Below are positions 32,533 to 42,699 of a stretch of DNA of 64,000 nt, piece after piece; position 1 is the first letter of the stretch, and every line of letters begins with the position of its first letter. The stretch lies in assembly GCF_024721605.1 (NCBI RefSeq), contig NZ_CP102630.1, forward strand, positions 310,001-374,000, read 5' to 3'. Under the pieces are notes generated by a model. The model searched no databases, was not told where the DNA came from, and was given only the letters and a program-made list of their open reading frames with translations. Made by a program: the position numbers and the translations under genes. This DNA comes from Sphingomicrobium flavum. GTDB lineage: Bacteria; Pseudomonadota; Alphaproteobacteria; Sphingomonadales; Sphingomonadaceae.

Positions 32533-35187
32533 CTATTCGCCCTCGGCATGCCGCCAGCGATCGGGTGCGACATGCCAGCTTGAGGTCATGTCGGGCTTCG
32601 TTTCCTTCTTGGGCGCCAGGCGGCCCATTTCGAACTGGGCGTCGAACTGCATGCCGAAGCGGTGGCTGGTCGCCCAGCGCACATGCCCGCCGACCGGGCC
32701 GACACCCACGATGTTGAGCGCGATCCTGTCTCCCGGCGCGACCTTGACCTCGCCTTCGACCAGCGCCCCCATGATCGAGATATTGCGCAGCCGCACCTCG
32801 ACCTCGCGGCCTTGCGACGACATTACCGCGCGGCGCATCAGGCGCTGGCGCGGTTCGCGCTGGGACGAGAAGCCGTCGGGCTCCACCGTGGTCGCCTCGG
32901 CCAGTTCGCGCGCTTTTTCCGCATCGCCGGGTTTGCCGAAAATATAGCCCTGGATCTGGCTGCAGCCCAATTCGCGGATCAGCGCCAGGTCATCGAACGT
33001 TTCCACGCCTTCGGCAGTGGTATCCATGCCCAGGCTTTCGGCCAGCGTCACGATCGCCTTGATGATCGCCCCGTTGCGGCTACCCGCAATCGACGCGCCG
33101 CGCACGAAGCTCTGGTCGATCTTGATCTTGTCGAACGGCGCCTTTTTCAGATAGCCGAGCGAGGAATAGCCGGTCCCGAAATCATCGAGCGCCAATCGCA
33201 CGCCAAGGCTCTTCAGCTTGGCAAAGGTTTCATCGGTCGTGGCGCTTTCACCCAGGAACACACCCTCGGTAATCTCCAGCTCCAGCCGCTCCGCGCGAAG
33301 GCAGTGCCGCTGCAGGACTCCGGCAACGATTTCAACGATTTTGGGGTCGTTGAACTGAATGGGTGACAGGTTCACCGCGATCCTGACATCATCGGGCCAG
33401 CTAGCCGCTTCTGCGACCGCCTGGTCGAGCACCCATGCCCCGATCTTGCCGATCAGGCCGCATTCCTCGGCGATCGGGATAAAGCGTTCGGGGCTGATGC
33501 TGCCACGGGTCGGGTGTTCCCAGCGGACCATCGTTTCAAACCCGCAAACATCTTCCCCGGCCGCGCGAACGATGGGCTGGTAGACCATGGACAATTGGTC
33601 GCGTTCGATCGCGATGCGCAACTCGTTCTCAAGGATCTGTCGCTGCGAGGCTTCGCTGTGCATCGAGGTCTGGAAGAAGGAATGCTGCCCGCGACCGGCA
33701 GCCTTGGCGGCATAAAGCGCAAGGTCGGCATTACGGATCATGCTGTCGGCGCAGCTGCGGCCCGGATCGCCGATGGCAATACCGATCGACGCGCCGATGG
33801 TGACGCGGTGACCATCCACTTCATAGGGGCGCGAAACCTGCTCGATCATGGTTTTTGCGAGCGATTCCAGAAGGCCGGTTTCGACCACGCCCGGCAGCAC
33901 CGCCTTGAACTCGTCGCCGCCCAAACGGCCGACCTGGCCGTGTGTGCCCATCACCGAAGTGAGGCGTTCCGCGACCTGGCGCAGCAGCGCGTCGCCGACC
34001 GGATGGCCCAGCGTGTCGTTGACGTTCTTGAAGCGGTCGAGATCGATCAGGAAGAGCGCGCAGCCCTTCTGACGCCGTGCCGCATTGCGCAGCGCTTCAT
34101 CGAGAGTGGCGCGCATCATCGCGCGATTGGGCAGGCCGGTAAGGCTGTCGAAGCGGGCAAGCCTTGTGATTTCCTCTTCCGAGCGACGCTGTTCGGTAAG
34201 GTCGGTGCCCATGCCGCGAAAGCCCAGGAAGCGACCGCGATCCTCGAAGATGGGATTGCCAGAAATCGACCAATAGCTTTCGTCTTCCAGCGCGGACTTC
34301 ACCACCATGTCGCTGAAAGGAAATTTGGCGCTGAGGTGGAAGCCAAGGCTGCGCTCCTCGTCGGCATCGTCCGCCGCAATCAGTTCGATGAACTGGCGCC
34401 CCAGCAGATCTTCGGTCGAGCAACCAAAGTCGTTGGCCAACTGTCCCGACACATAGGTGAGCGTGCCTTGGGAATCGGTCTCCCAGAACCAGCCGCGGCC
34501 CGAGCTTTCGAATTCGGTCACGAAGCGCAGCGCCTGATGCGCCTTTTCATCGAGGATGATGCGGCGACGGGCAAGCGCGATCATTGTGCGCGCATCGGCG
34601 ATGGAATAGCCGATGGTGCCAAGCGCCAGCATGGATGCGCTGGCTGTCAGGCTGAAGTTGCCGACGCCCAGATGCAGGAAGATGATGGCGGCAACGCCGC
34701 TGACCACCGCAATGGGGGGCGAGGCGATGACGGTCATCGTCATCAAGGCGGCGATGCAGCCAAACAGGATATGGGCCCCGTGGCTCATGCTTCCGGTCAT
34801 CTGTTCAACCTGCAGCGCAAGGAAAATCCACAAGCCCCAGGCCGAGGCGACGAAGATCGTCAGGAAGCGGGTCATGGCGTGCGGGCTGATACCCCACTGG
34901 TCTCGCTTGAGAAGCAGGCCCCAGACTGCGAAATCGAACAGCAGCGCGCCCGCCAGCGGCGCAATGATCGGTAGGTTGAGCCCCATGCTGGCCACGAGCG
35001 CAGCGATGGCAAAGGCATGGGCCAGCGCGATGATGAGCGGAATGTGGTTAAAGTGGGGGACACGCTGCTCGGCAATTAGCGATTCACCGCGGCTGTCGGG
35101 TGCCACGACATCGAAAAGAAGCGCGTCGCGCAGCGAAGCGCGACGCCGGCGTTCCTTGGTGACATTGGAAAAACGTGCCCTGCTCAT
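32533..35187 (-). CDS. membrane PAS-GGDEF-EAL-PilZ cyclic di-GMP protein
   Basis: 884 residues. An N-terminal block of about six membrane spans (residues about 45-200), a PAS domain (about 220-345, GRGWFWETDSQGTLTYVSGQ), a GGDEF domain with intact motif at 423-427 (RLGGDEF), an EAL domain in which EAL reads ETM (E551 kept) but NLSP, ITEGVF, LDDFGTGYSSL and AEGVET are present, and a C-terminal PilZ domain (about 779-860) with an RxxxR-type segment and NISIMG (N-x-S-x-x-G). Making, breaking and sensing cyclic di-GMP are thus combined in one chain. Start at the ATG (35187) rather than the in-frame TTG at 35199. Confidence 0.93.
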   Translation of the reverse strand: MSRARFSNVTKERRRRASLRDALLFDVVAPDSRGESLIAEQRVPHFNHIPLIIALAHAFAIAALVASMGLNLPIIAPLAGALLFDFAVWGLLLKRDQWGISPHAMTRFLTIFVASAWGLWIFLALQVEQMTGSMSHGAHILFGCIAALMTMTVIASPPIAVVSGVAAIIFLHLGVGNFSLTASASMLALGTIGYSIADARTMIALARRRIILDEKAHQALRFVTEFESSGRGWFWETDSQGTLTYVSGQLANDFGCSTEDLLGRQFIELIAADDADEERSLGFHLSAKFPFSDMVVKSALEDESYWSISGNPIFEDRGRFLGFRGMGTDLTEQRRSEEEITRLARFDSLTGLPNRAMMRATLDEALRNAARRQKGCALFLIDLDRFKNVNDTLGHPVGDALLRQVAERLTSVMGTHGQVGRLGGDEFKAVLPGVVETGLLESLAKTMIEQVSRPYEVDGHRVTIGASIGIAIGDPGRSCADSMIRNADLALYAAKAAGRGQHSFFQTSMHSEASQRQILENELRIAIERDQLSMVYQPIVRAAGEDVCGFETMVRWEHPTRGSISPERFIPIAEECGLIGKIGAWVLDQAVAEAASWPDDVRIAVNLSPIQFNDPKIVEIVAGVLQRHCLRAERLELEITEGVFLGESATTDETFAKLKSLGVRLALDDFGTGYSSLGYLKKAPFDKIKIDQSFVRGASIAGSRNGAIIKAIVTLAESLGMDTTAEGVETFDDLALIRELGCSQIQGYIFGKPGDAEKARELAEATTVEPDGFSSQREPRQRLMRRAVMSSQGREVEVRLRNISIMGALVEGEVKVAPGDRIALNIVGVGPVGGHVRWATSHRFGMQFDAQFEMGRLAPKKETKPDMTSSWHVAPDRWRHAEGE

Positions 35188-35251
35188 GGACCCCCGCAAA
35201 ATCAGATTCAGCGTCGGGGTCTATAGGCGATACAGTTTAACCGCTGGGCTA

Positions 35252-35270
35252 CCGAAGTTGGTTACTTCGG
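35252..35270 (-). terminator. possible hairpin after cysK
   Basis: CCGAAGT (35252-35258), 5-base loop, ACTTCGG (35264-35270), 3 bases after the cysK stop. There is no T-run on either strand, so termination is doubtful. Confidence 0.35.
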
Positions 35271-35272
35271 CC

Positions 35273-36196
35273 TTAACTTTCCTCTGGCAGGAAATCGGGA
35301 ACGGAGAGATATCGCTCACCGGTGTCGTAGTTGAAGCCCAAAATCCGCGCATTGCTGCCAAGTTCGGGCAGTTTCTTGGCGATGGCAGCCAGCGTGGCAC
35401 CGGAGGAAATCCCGACCAGCATCCCCTCTTCCCTGGCGCAGCGCCGCGCCATTTCCTTTGCGTCATCAGCAGCGACCTTGATGACGCCATCGAGCAGGCC
35501 GGTTTCCAGATTGGCGGGAATGAAGCCCGCGCCGATGCCCTGGATGGGATGCGGGCTGGGGTCACCGCCCGAGATGACGGGCGACAATTCAGGTTCGACC
35601 GCAAACACTTTGAGCGAAGGCCAATGATCCTTGAGGACTTTGGCGGCCCCGCTGATATGCCCGCCCGTGCCGACGCCGGTGATCAGCGCATCGGGTGAGC
35701 TATCGGCGAAATCGGCGAGGATCTCCTGCGCTGTGGTGCGCTCGTGGATCGCCACATTGGCTGGATTTTCGAACTGTTGCGGCATCCATGCGCCATCGGT
35801 ACCCGCCACGATTTCCTGCGCCCGGGCGATGCAGCCGGGCATGCCGACTTCACGCGGGGTGAGGTCGAGTTCGGCGCCATAGGCCAGCATCAGGCGGCGG
35901 CGCTCTATCGACATGCTGTCCGGCATGACGATGATGAGGCGGTAGCCCTTCACCGCAGCGGCCATGGCAAGCCCGATGCCGGTATTGCCGCTGGTGGGTT
36001 CGACGATGACACCGCCGGGCCTCAGGGCGCCCGACTGTTCGGCGGCTTCGATCATGGCGACGCCGATGCGGTCCTTGATCGACCCGCCGGGGTTGGAGCG
36101 CTCCGACTTGATCCAGACTTCGGCATCGCCGAACAGGCGGTTGATGCGTATATGCGGCGTATTGCCGATGGTCTCGAGGATATTGGCGGCCTTCAT
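35273..36196 (-). CDS. cysK: cysteine synthase A
   Basis: 307 residues. O-acetylserine sulfhydrylase: replaces the acetate of O-acetylserine by sulfide using PLP. PLP lysine K41 in [12 protein letters not shown], phosphate-binding [11 protein letters not shown], and GTGGHISG near the middle are all as in CysK. The start overlaps the stop of the MFS transporter gene (TGATG), so the two are coupled. Confidence 0.96.
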   Translation of the reverse strand: MKAANILETIGNTPHIRINRLFGDAEVWIKSERSNPGGSIKDRIGVAMIEAAEQSGALRPGGVIVEPTSGNTGIGLAMAAAVKGYRLIIVMPDSMSIERRRLMLAYGAELDLTPREVGMPGCIARAQEIVAGTDGAWMPQQFENPANVAIHERTTAQEILADFADSSPDALITGVGTGGHISGAAKVLKDHWPSLKVFAVEPELSPVISGGDPSPHPIQGIGAGFIPANLETGLLDGVIKVAADDAKEMARRCAREEGMLVGISSGATLAAIAKKLPELGSNARILGFNYDTGERYLSVPDFLPEES

Positions 36197-37467
36197 CAGC
36201 CTTTCTCCCGTCGTGGATGCTCGTCAGGATCGGGCGGTTCAAAGCTTTTGGCAAGGCGCAGCTGGGGAAATTTCCAGGCCCAGATCAGGGTGACGACGAC
36301 CGCGCCAATGCCGCCAAGCACGGCAGCGGTGGTGGGCCCGAAGATGCTGGCCATCAGGCCGCTTTCCGCATCGCCCAGCTCGTTGGAAGCGGAAATGGAC
36401 AGGGTCGAGACCGCGCCCACACGCCCACGCATCTCATCGGGCGTGTAGAGCTGGATAAGTGAGGAGCGGACATAGACCGAAAACATGTCGGCAGCCCCGA
36501 TGACGATCAGGAAGAAGAAGGTGAGCGGGATCGAGCGGGAAAGGCCAAAGCCGATCGTGGCTAGGCCGAAGATACCCACTGCGACCAGCATCTTTGCCCC
36601 CACATTGGTCTTCAGGGGTCGGATGGCGAAGATGATCGCGACGGTGGTGGCGCCAACCGCAGGCGCGGCGCGCAGATGGCCGAACAGATCGGGGCCGCCG
36701 TTGAAGATGTCGGCGGCGAAAATCGGCAGAAGCGCGACCGCACTTCCCAACAGGACGGCGCACAGATCGAGCGTGATGGCGCCCAGCACCAACTTGTTGT
36801 CGCGGACATATTTGAGGCCATTGATGATCTGTCGGATCGGCCCGGAGGTACGTTCGGCGAGCGTCTGGCGCACTTCGGAGATGAAGAAGAGGCTGATCAA
36901 GGAGGCGATGAACAGGCCGGTGGCGGTGAAATAGGCGGTCTGGATCGACACGGCGAGGAGGTAGCCGCCGAGCGCCGGACCAAGGATGGTGCCGGCCTGC
37001 CAGGCGATGGAAGACAAGGCGATGGCATTGGGCAGGATGGCGCGCGGCACGATGTTGGAGGCCAGCGCGCTCATCGACGGGCCCATCAGGACGCGCGCCA
37101 CGCCGACGAACACAGCGATGGCATAGATGATGGGCAAAGTGATGCTGCCCATGGCGGTGAAATAAGCGAGCGATGCGGCGCAGCCGATCTCGATGACGAT
37201 CGCCGCACGCGCCAGGATGCGGCGGTCGATGCGATCGGCGGCCCAGCCGGCAAAGGGGCTTAGAAAGAAGAGTGGGACGAACTGGACGAATCCGATCAAG
37301 CCGAGGCGAAAGGCGGCCGCCGCGGGGCTCATGGTTTCGCGCGCGATGGCATAAACTTGATATTCGATCGCCGTGACCATGGCGAGCTGGGCCAAGGTCG
37401 CTGCCAACCGTGCCAGCCAGTAGGCGCGATAATTGGGGATCCGCAGCGGTTCGGGCAGCCAGTTCAT
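36196..37467 (-). CDS. MFS transporter (EntS-like efflux family)
   Basis: 423 residues and about 12 membrane segments. The start [25 protein letters not shown], the loop motif [11 protein letters not shown] between helices 2 and 3, and GPALGGYLL in helix 5 place it in the MFS_3 / enterobactin-exporter-like group, which mostly export small molecules. The cargo is unknown. Coupled to cysK by a one-base overlap, though a joint function is not evident. Confidence 0.9.
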   Translation of the reverse strand: MNWLPEPLRIPNYRAYWLARLAATLAQLAMVTAIEYQVYAIARETMSPAAAAFRLGLIGFVQFVPLFFLSPFAGWAADRIDRRILARAAIVIEIGCAASLAYFTAMGSITLPIIYAIAVFVGVARVLMGPSMSALASNIVPRAILPNAIALSSIAWQAGTILGPALGGYLLAVSIQTAYFTATGLFIASLISLFFISEVRQTLAERTSGPIRQIINGLKYVRDNKLVLGAITLDLCAVLLGSAVALLPIFAADIFNGGPDLFGHLRAAPAVGATTVAIIFAIRPLKTNVGAKMLVAVGIFGLATIGFGLSRSIPLTFFFLIVIGAADMFSVYVRSSLIQLYTPDEMRGRVGAVSTLSISASNELGDAESGLMASIFGPTTAAVLGGIGAVVVTLIWAWKFPQLRLAKSFEPPDPDEHPRREKG

Positions 37468-37511
37468 TGGGTTGCGCTAATGAGCAATGGAATTGAGAGC
37501 AATGGGCTGCG

Positions 37512-38369
37512 TCAAAGCAAGGCCATCGTCAAAAGCATCAGTACCGGGCGATAGATGAGCATCAGGATCACGAGGAAACCTATTGTCGTCAGCGTACCGG
37601 CCAATACCGCCGCGAGCCGGTTCATGTCGTAAACTTTCCGGAAAACACCATAGCCCTCGACCGAGAGCATGATGCCGATGATGAGCGAGGACAGGCCATC
37701 ATAAGACCAATCGAGAATTGGAAGCAGCAATGGGCCCAGGACCAACATGGCCAGATTGGTCAGCAGCACTATGATCAGCATTCGCGTGACCCAGACAAGC
37801 GCGACATAGAAATGTTCCACGAGGTATCGGCGCGAACGCCACAACATGAGGCCGAGGAACAGGGTAAGGAGAATGACGATCAGAAAAGGCAATGTTTTGG
37901 CAACAGACGCGGACAGTGCGTCGAACTGCTCGATATAGCTGTCGAGTGTCATGCTCTGTGCGGCAGCTTGCTCCGTGAAAAGGCGCCGCGCAATATCGCG
38001 ATATTGGGTAAACGACATGTGTATGCGCGCAGGCGTATTGAAACTGTTGAGATGCAGGATCGTCGCGAGAAAATAGTAGATCAGGTTGACGATGACGAAG
38101 AGTGGGAAAGGTTTGGCCCATCCGACCCGTTGCCCATCGAGCAAGTCGCGCTCGAGTGTGCCCGGCGAGCGCAAGAGCGACCATGCGGTGCGGGGAATTT
38201 TGTAATCGAAATGTGTGAAGCCTTCGATCCCGTGCTCAATCACATGGTGCATCGAAAGTTCGTCACGGTCATATCTTTTTTCACCGCATCGCGGACAATA
38301 TTCTCCGCCTTCGCGCAGCGTTCCGCACGATTGACAACTTTCACCCCAATGATTGCTGTCGCCCCCCAT
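37512..38369 (-). CDS. DUF3667 zinc-ribbon membrane protein
   Basis: 285 residues. An N-terminal zinc ribbon with C12, C15, C25 and C28 (CQSCG and CPRCG) is followed by HHVIEHGIEGFTHFDYKIPRTAWSLLRSPG and four or five membrane segments; this is the DUF3667 plan. The function of the family is unknown. GC of the gene is lower (about 53% in a sampled line) than its neighbours. It precedes the MFS gene with a 44-base gap. Confidence 0.85.
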   Translation of the reverse strand: MGGDSNHWGESCQSCGTLREGGEYCPRCGEKRYDRDELSMHHVIEHGIEGFTHFDYKIPRTAWSLLRSPGTLERDLLDGQRVGWAKPFPLFVIVNLIYYFLATILHLNSFNTPARIHMSFTQYRDIARRLFTEQAAAQSMTLDSYIEQFDALSASVAKTLPFLIVILLTLFLGLMLWRSRRYLVEHFYVALVWVTRMLIIVLLTNLAMLVLGPLLLPILDWSYDGLSSLIIGIMLSVEGYGVFRKVYDMNRLAAVLAGTLTTIGFLVILMLIYRPVLMLLTMALL

Positions 38370-38426
38370 GGGCAGAGACTTTATGCGATATGAGTGTCAG
38401 CGCAACGCGTAAAATTGGTATGTAAA

Positions 38427-38462
38427 AAAGGGCGCGAATGCCAAGATGCATTCGCGCCCTTT
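38427..38462 (-). terminator. rho-independent terminator of the alpha/beta hydrolase gene
   Basis: A perfect 15-bp stem (AAAGGGCGCGAATGC / GCATTCGCGCCCTTT) with a 6-base loop. On the minus strand it is followed by a run of T residues (bases 38424-38429), 18 bases after the gene's stop. Confidence 0.9.
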
Positions 38463-38479
38463 CAATCTGCGTCTATCGA

Positions 38480-39349
38480 TCAGGCTGTTTCGGCACTGTG
38501 CAGCGGAATGGCGCTGTGTTCGCCGAGCGCGTCATCGAGAAAGTTTTTGACGTCGTCGATCAGCCTTTCCTTGTCCGTGGCAAAAACGGCGTGAGGGCTG
38601 CCATCATATTCGATCAGCTTGGCCTGCTTGACCTTGTCGGCGACGACGCGTGCTGTCGCATCGATCGGCACCGTTTTGTCCTTCGTGCCGTGGATCACGA
38701 GAGTAGGCCTATCGAAATTCTTGAGGTCGGGCAGGAAATTCGTCGTCGCCCAAGCATCGGCAGAGGCGAGGATATTATGGATGCTCGCCTGCATGGTTTG
38801 CTGAAAAGCACCACGCTGCACCCCGTCGGAGACGGCATCCTTATTCTCGTCGACGCCGAAAAACTCCTCGAAAAAGCCGGGGAAGAAACCTTGATGATCT
38901 GACTTCAGGGCCTGCGTGATATCTTGGAGTGTGTCCTGCGGAACACCATTGGGATTTTCGTCGCTCTTGGCAACGTGCGGCACAACCGAACTGATTAAAA
39001 TTGCAGCTGAAGTGCGCCCTTTGTGCCGAGACTGAAAGCGCGCAACTTCGCCCCCGCCCATTGAGAATCCGATCAGCGCTGCAGGCTCATCGATGCCCGC
39101 GTCGTCGAGGATTGCCGCTACGTCATCGGCATAGCTATCGTAGTCGTTGCCTTGCCAGGTCTTGTCCGACCGACCAAAACCGCGGCGGTCGATGATGATG
39201 CAGCGATAGCCATTCTCCGAAAGTGCGATGCCCATCTCATCGAACGTGTCGCCAGTGAGAGGCCAGCCGTGCATCAATACCGCTGGGCGGCCTTTCCCCC
39301 AGTCCTTGTAATAAATTTGCGCGCCGTCAGCGGCAGTTGCGTACGCCAT
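38480..39349 (-). CDS. alpha/beta hydrolase (non-heme haloperoxidase type)
   Basis: 289 residues from the ATG at 39349, which has GGAGAG upstream. The catalytic triad is S96 (GFSMGGG), D224 (HGTKDKTVP) and H253 (GSPHAVF), with the oxyanion segment LMHGWPLTGDTF and DRRGFGRSD. These are the features of the cofactor-free chloroperoxidase / arylesterase group, which hydrolyses esters and can form peracids. GC is about 50% in a sampled line, lower than the average, so it may be a recent acquisition. Divergent from radA (117 bases between starts). Confidence 0.93.
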   Translation of the reverse strand: MAYATAADGAQIYYKDWGKGRPAVLMHGWPLTGDTFDEMGIALSENGYRCIIIDRRGFGRSDKTWQGNDYDSYADDVAAILDDAGIDEPAALIGFSMGGGEVARFQSRHKGRTSAAILISSVVPHVAKSDENPNGVPQDTLQDITQALKSDHQGFFPGFFEEFFGVDENKDAVSDGVQRGAFQQTMQASIHNILASADAWATTNFLPDLKNFDRPTLVIHGTKDKTVPIDATARVVADKVKQAKLIEYDGSPHAVFATDKERLIDDVKNFLDDALGEHSAIPLHSAETA

Positions 39350-39466
39350 CTCAATCTCTCCTGCTATATTTGAATCGCCAACGGCCGAAATGGCGCTATC
39401 TATCCTTCTATCGACGCGGCACCAAAACGCCTTGCCGCAGGAAAGCAAGTTTGCGACGGTCGATCC

Positions 39467-40834
39467 ATGGCAAAACCCAAGAAAAGATATGTGTGTCAGG
39501 CCTGCGGGTCGGTTTCGACGCGTTGGCAGGGGCAGTGCGCCGACTGTGCCGAGTGGAATACGCTGGTGGAGGATGCCGATGCGGTCGTCACAACCTTCCA
39601 GAAGAAGCATAATCTGCAGTCGGGCGGGCGGGCGATCGAGCTGGTAGGGCTGGACGCAGCGGTGGCGCTGCCCGAGCGGATGCAGACGGGCATCGCCGAA
39701 TTCGACCGGGCGATCGGCGGCGGGCTGGTGCCGGGGAGCGCGACGCTGATCGGCGGTGATCCGGGGATCGGCAAGTCAACGCTGCTGCTGCAGGTGGCGG
39801 CCAAGCTGTCCAGCTCGGGGCGGCGGACGATCTATGTGTCGGGCGAGGAGGCTGCGGACCAGGTGCGGCTGCGTGCGCTGAGGCTGGGGCTTGGCGGGGC
39901 GCCGGTGCAGCTGGCGGCGGCGACATCGGTGCGCGACATATTGACGACGGTGGGCGAAGGCGAGCCGCCCCAGCTGCTGGTGATCGATTCCATCCAGACC
40001 ATGCATAGCGACATGATCGAAGGCGCGCCCGGCACGGTCAGCCAGGTGCGGGCGTCGGCGCATGAACTGGTGCGCTTCGCCAAGGAAAAAGGCTGCGCGG
40101 TGATCCTGGTCGGCCATGTCACCAAGGATGGGAATATCGCGGGGCCGCGCGTCCTGGAGCATATGGTCGATACGGTGCTGGGCTTCGAAGGCGAGCGCAG
40201 CCATCAATATCGCATTCTGCGCGCAGTGAAGAATCGCTTTGGCGGTACCGACGAGATTGGCGTGTTTGCGATGGAGGGGAAGGGGCTGGAGGAAGTGCCC
40301 AACCCTTCTGCCCTGTTCCTTACCGACCGGGCGGAGGAAGTGAGTGGCACTACGGTATTTCCCGCGCTGGAGGGGACGCGGCCGGTGCTGGTGGAACTGC
40401 AGGCGTTGACCGTTCGGTTGGCAAGCGGGGCGACACCGCGAAGGGCTGCGGTGGGGTGGGACTCATCGCGTCTTGCCATGCTGCTGGCGGTGCTGGAGGC
40501 ACGGTGCGGGATCAGCTTTGCATCGACCGAAGTCTATCTGAACGTGGCGGGTGGCTATCGGCTGTCCGATCCGGCGGCGGATCTGGCGGTGGCGGCGGCG
40601 CTGGTTTCGGCGTTGTCCGAGCGGCCCATCCCGGCGGGCACGGTGATCCTCGGTGAAGTGGCGCTATCGGGTGAGGTGCGGCCAGTGGCGCATAGCGCTC
40701 TGCGGCTGAAGGAGGCGGCGAAGCTGGGGTTCGAGCGGGCATGGGCGCCGCGCAAGGGCGATCCGGTGGATGGGCTGACCGTGGCCAGTTATGAGCGTTT
40801 GCAGGCACTGACCGACGCGATCCTGCAACGTTAG
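39467..40834 (+). CDS. radA: DNA repair protein RadA
   Basis: 455 residues. N-terminal zinc finger (C10, C13, C24, C27), RecA-like ATPase with Walker A GDPGIGKST, the RadA-specific KNRFG (VKNRFGGTDEIG) and a C-terminal Lon-protease-like domain (NVAGGYRLSDPAADLAVAAAL). It is a hexameric helicase that drives branch migration in recombination. The gene is very G-rich on its coding strand. The next gene starts 39 bases downstream. Confidence 0.97.
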   Translation: MAKPKKRYVCQACGSVSTRWQGQCADCAEWNTLVEDADAVVTTFQKKHNLQSGGRAIELVGLDAAVALPERMQTGIAEFDRAIGGGLVPGSATLIGGDPGIGKSTLLLQVAAKLSSSGRRTIYVSGEEAADQVRLRALRLGLGGAPVQLAAATSVRDILTTVGEGEPPQLLVIDSIQTMHSDMIEGAPGTVSQVRASAHELVRFAKEKGCAVILVGHVTKDGNIAGPRVLEHMVDTVLGFEGERSHQYRILRAVKNRFGGTDEIGVFAMEGKGLEEVPNPSALFLTDRAEEVSGTTVFPALEGTRPVLVELQALTVRLASGATPRRAAVGWDSSRLAMLLAVLEARCGISFASTEVYLNVAGGYRLSDPAADLAVAAALVSALSERPIPAGTVILGEVALSGEVRPVAHSALRLKEAAKLGFERAWAPRKGDPVDGLTVASYERLQALTDAILQR

Positions 40835-40873
40835 GGCTTTCATCATGCCATGCTTGCCGCTAGCCGAGGCGCC

Positions 40874-41386
40874 ATGACCGCGTTGGACATCTTCGTCATC
40901 CTGCTGGTGTGCGGCGGGACATTTGTGGGCTTCGTGCGCGGCTTCGTGCACGAAGTGCTGACGCTGTTTGCCTGGGTGGCGGCGATCGTGGCGCTGCGCA
41001 TGTTCCATGCCCCGCTGGCCGAAGCGCTGACCGATAGTGTTGGAACCAGCGCGGGGGCGGCGACCTTGGCCTTCGCGATCCTCTTCTTGCCGACCTATAT
41101 CATCTTCAAGATGGTGGCGGCGCGGCTGGGCAAGCGGACACGCCAATCGATCGTGGGGCCGGTGGACCGGTTGCTGGGCGGCGGCTTCGGGATGCTGAAG
41201 GGGCTGCTGGCGGCGACGCTGGTGTTCCTGCTCGCCAATTTGGCGACCGACATGGTCTATGGCGCCGAGGCCGAGCGGCCCGACTGGATGACCGACAGCC
41301 GCACATATGCGCTGCTCAACGCGAGCCAGGATGCGGTGACCGAATGGTTCGAGCGGCAGCGATTGCTCGAGGGAGAGATTTTGTGA
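40874..41386 (+). CDS. CvpA family membrane protein
   Basis: 170 residues, four membrane segments. [30 protein letters not shown] is the CvpA N-terminus, and [16 protein letters not shown] the second conserved block. CvpA proteins are needed for colicin V production and for envelope stress tolerance in other bacteria; the mechanism is unclear. Start at 40874; a longer frame to 40850 is possible but less likely. Its TGA overlaps the GTG start of cysS (GTGA). Confidence 0.9.
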   Translation: MTALDIFVILLVCGGTFVGFVRGFVHEVLTLFAWVAAIVALRMFHAPLAEALTDSVGTSAGAATLAFAILFLPTYIIFKMVAARLGKRTRQSIVGPVDRLLGGGFGMLKGLLAATLVFLLANLATDMVYGAEAERPDWMTDSRTYALLNASQDAVTEWFERQRLLEGEIL

Positions 41387-42699
41387 GCTTGCGGCTGCAC
41401 GACACGATGGCGCGCGAGAAGCGCGAATTTAAGCCCGCCGATCCCGAGCGCATCACCATGTATGTGTGCGGGCCGACCGTTTATGGGCGCGCCCATATCG
41501 GCAATATGCGCCCGCCCGTCGTGTTCGATACGCTCAGCCGGCTGATCGAGCATCATTATGGCGCGGGCAGCCTTGTCCATGCGCGCAACGTCACCGACGT
41601 TGATGACAAAATCATCGAGAAAGCCAGGGACGAGGGCGTCGATCCGTCGGTGATCACCGAGCGTTACGAGCAGTTCTACCTGGAAGATACCGGTGCGCTG
41701 GGCGTGCGCGAGCCGACCATCGCACCGCATGCGACGCGCGAGATCGCGCCTATGGTGGCGATGATCGAAGAATTGATCGCCAAGGGCTATGCCTATGAGG
41801 CGGAAGGCCATGTGCTGTTCGCCGTGGCGAGCGATCCGGATTATGGCGCGCTGTCGCGGCGCGATCGCGAGCAGATGATCGCGGGTGCGCGGGTCGAGGT
41901 GGCGCCCTACAAGAAGGATGCGGCGGATTTTGTGCTGTGGAAGCCCTCCAGCGACGACATGATCGGTTGGGACAGCCCCTGGGGTCGCGGGCGGCCGGGC
42001 TGGCATATCGAATGTTCGGCCATGATCCGTGCGCATCTGGGCGAGACGATCGACATTCATGGCGGCGGGCTCGACCTCACCTTCCCACACCATGAGAATG
42101 AGCTGGCGCAAAGCCGCTGCGCGCATGAAGGGGCGCCGCTGGCGCGCTATTGGGTGCATAATGGCTTCGTCGACATGGGTGCGGACAAGATGTCCAAGTC
42201 GCTCGGCAATGTGGTGACACCCAATGAGTTGCTGGAAGCGGGGCATGACGGCGAAGTGCTGCGATTTGCGCTGCTATCAGCCCATTATCGCCAGCCGTTG
42301 CCCTGGTCGGAAGCCTTGATGGCGCAGGCCAAGGCGACGCTGGACGGCCTGTATCGCAAAGTCGGCGATGCCGAAGCAGGCGCGGTCGATGAAGATGTCG
42401 TGGCAGCGCTCGATGATGATCTCAACACGCCGCTCGCCCTGTCGCGGCTGGGGCAGATCGACGATCCGGCGGTGCTGAAAGCCAGCGCGGCATTGATGGG
42501 CCTGCTGGAGCGCAGTGCGGACCAATGGTTCAAGGGCGGGGGCGATAATGATGCCGATATCGACGCCAGGATCGAAGCGCGCACGGCGGCCAAGGCTGCG
42601 CGCGACTTTGCGACGGCGGATCGCATACGTGACGAGCTGGCGGCCGACGGCATCCTGCTTGAAGACGGGCCGGAAGAGACGACATGGCGGCGGGCGTGA
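41383..42699 (+). CDS. cysS: cysteine--tRNA ligase
   Basis: 438 residues from the GTG at 41383. The HIGH-like motif is AHIGN (37-41) just after the zinc ligand C29 ([10 protein letters not shown]). Further zinc ligands are seen in WHIECSAM and HHENE, and the KMSKS motif is DKMSKSLGN. The GTG was chosen because it overlaps the cvpA stop (GTGA) and begins [12 protein letters not shown], the normal N-terminus; an ATG-less extension to 41344 lies inside cvpA. The 3' end overlaps the NifU-like gene by 16 bases. Confidence 0.97.
   Translation: MSLRLHDTMAREKREFKPADPERITMYVCGPTVYGRAHIGNMRPPVVFDTLSRLIEHHYGAGSLVHARNVTDVDDKIIEKARDEGVDPSVITERYEQFYLEDTGALGVREPTIAPHATREIAPMVAMIEELIAKGYAYEAEGHVLFAVASDPDYGALSRRDREQMIAGARVEVAPYKKDAADFVLWKPSSDDMIGWDSPWGRGRPGWHIECSAMIRAHLGETIDIHGGGLDLTFPHHENELAQSRCAHEGAPLARYWVHNGFVDMGADKMSKSLGNVVTPNELLEAGHDGEVLRFALLSAHYRQPLPWSEALMAQAKATLDGLYRKVGDAEAGAVDEDVVAALDDDLNTPLALSRLGQIDDPAVLKASAALMGLLERSADQWFKGGGDNDADIDARIEARTAAKAARDFATADRIRDELAADGILLEDGPEETTWRRA

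Noticed and set aside
35188-35272. Possible replication origin at the skew change
   Set aside because: No DnaA boxes, AT-rich unwinding stretch or usual origin genes (hemE, parAB, gidA) are present; only a small hairpin is seen.
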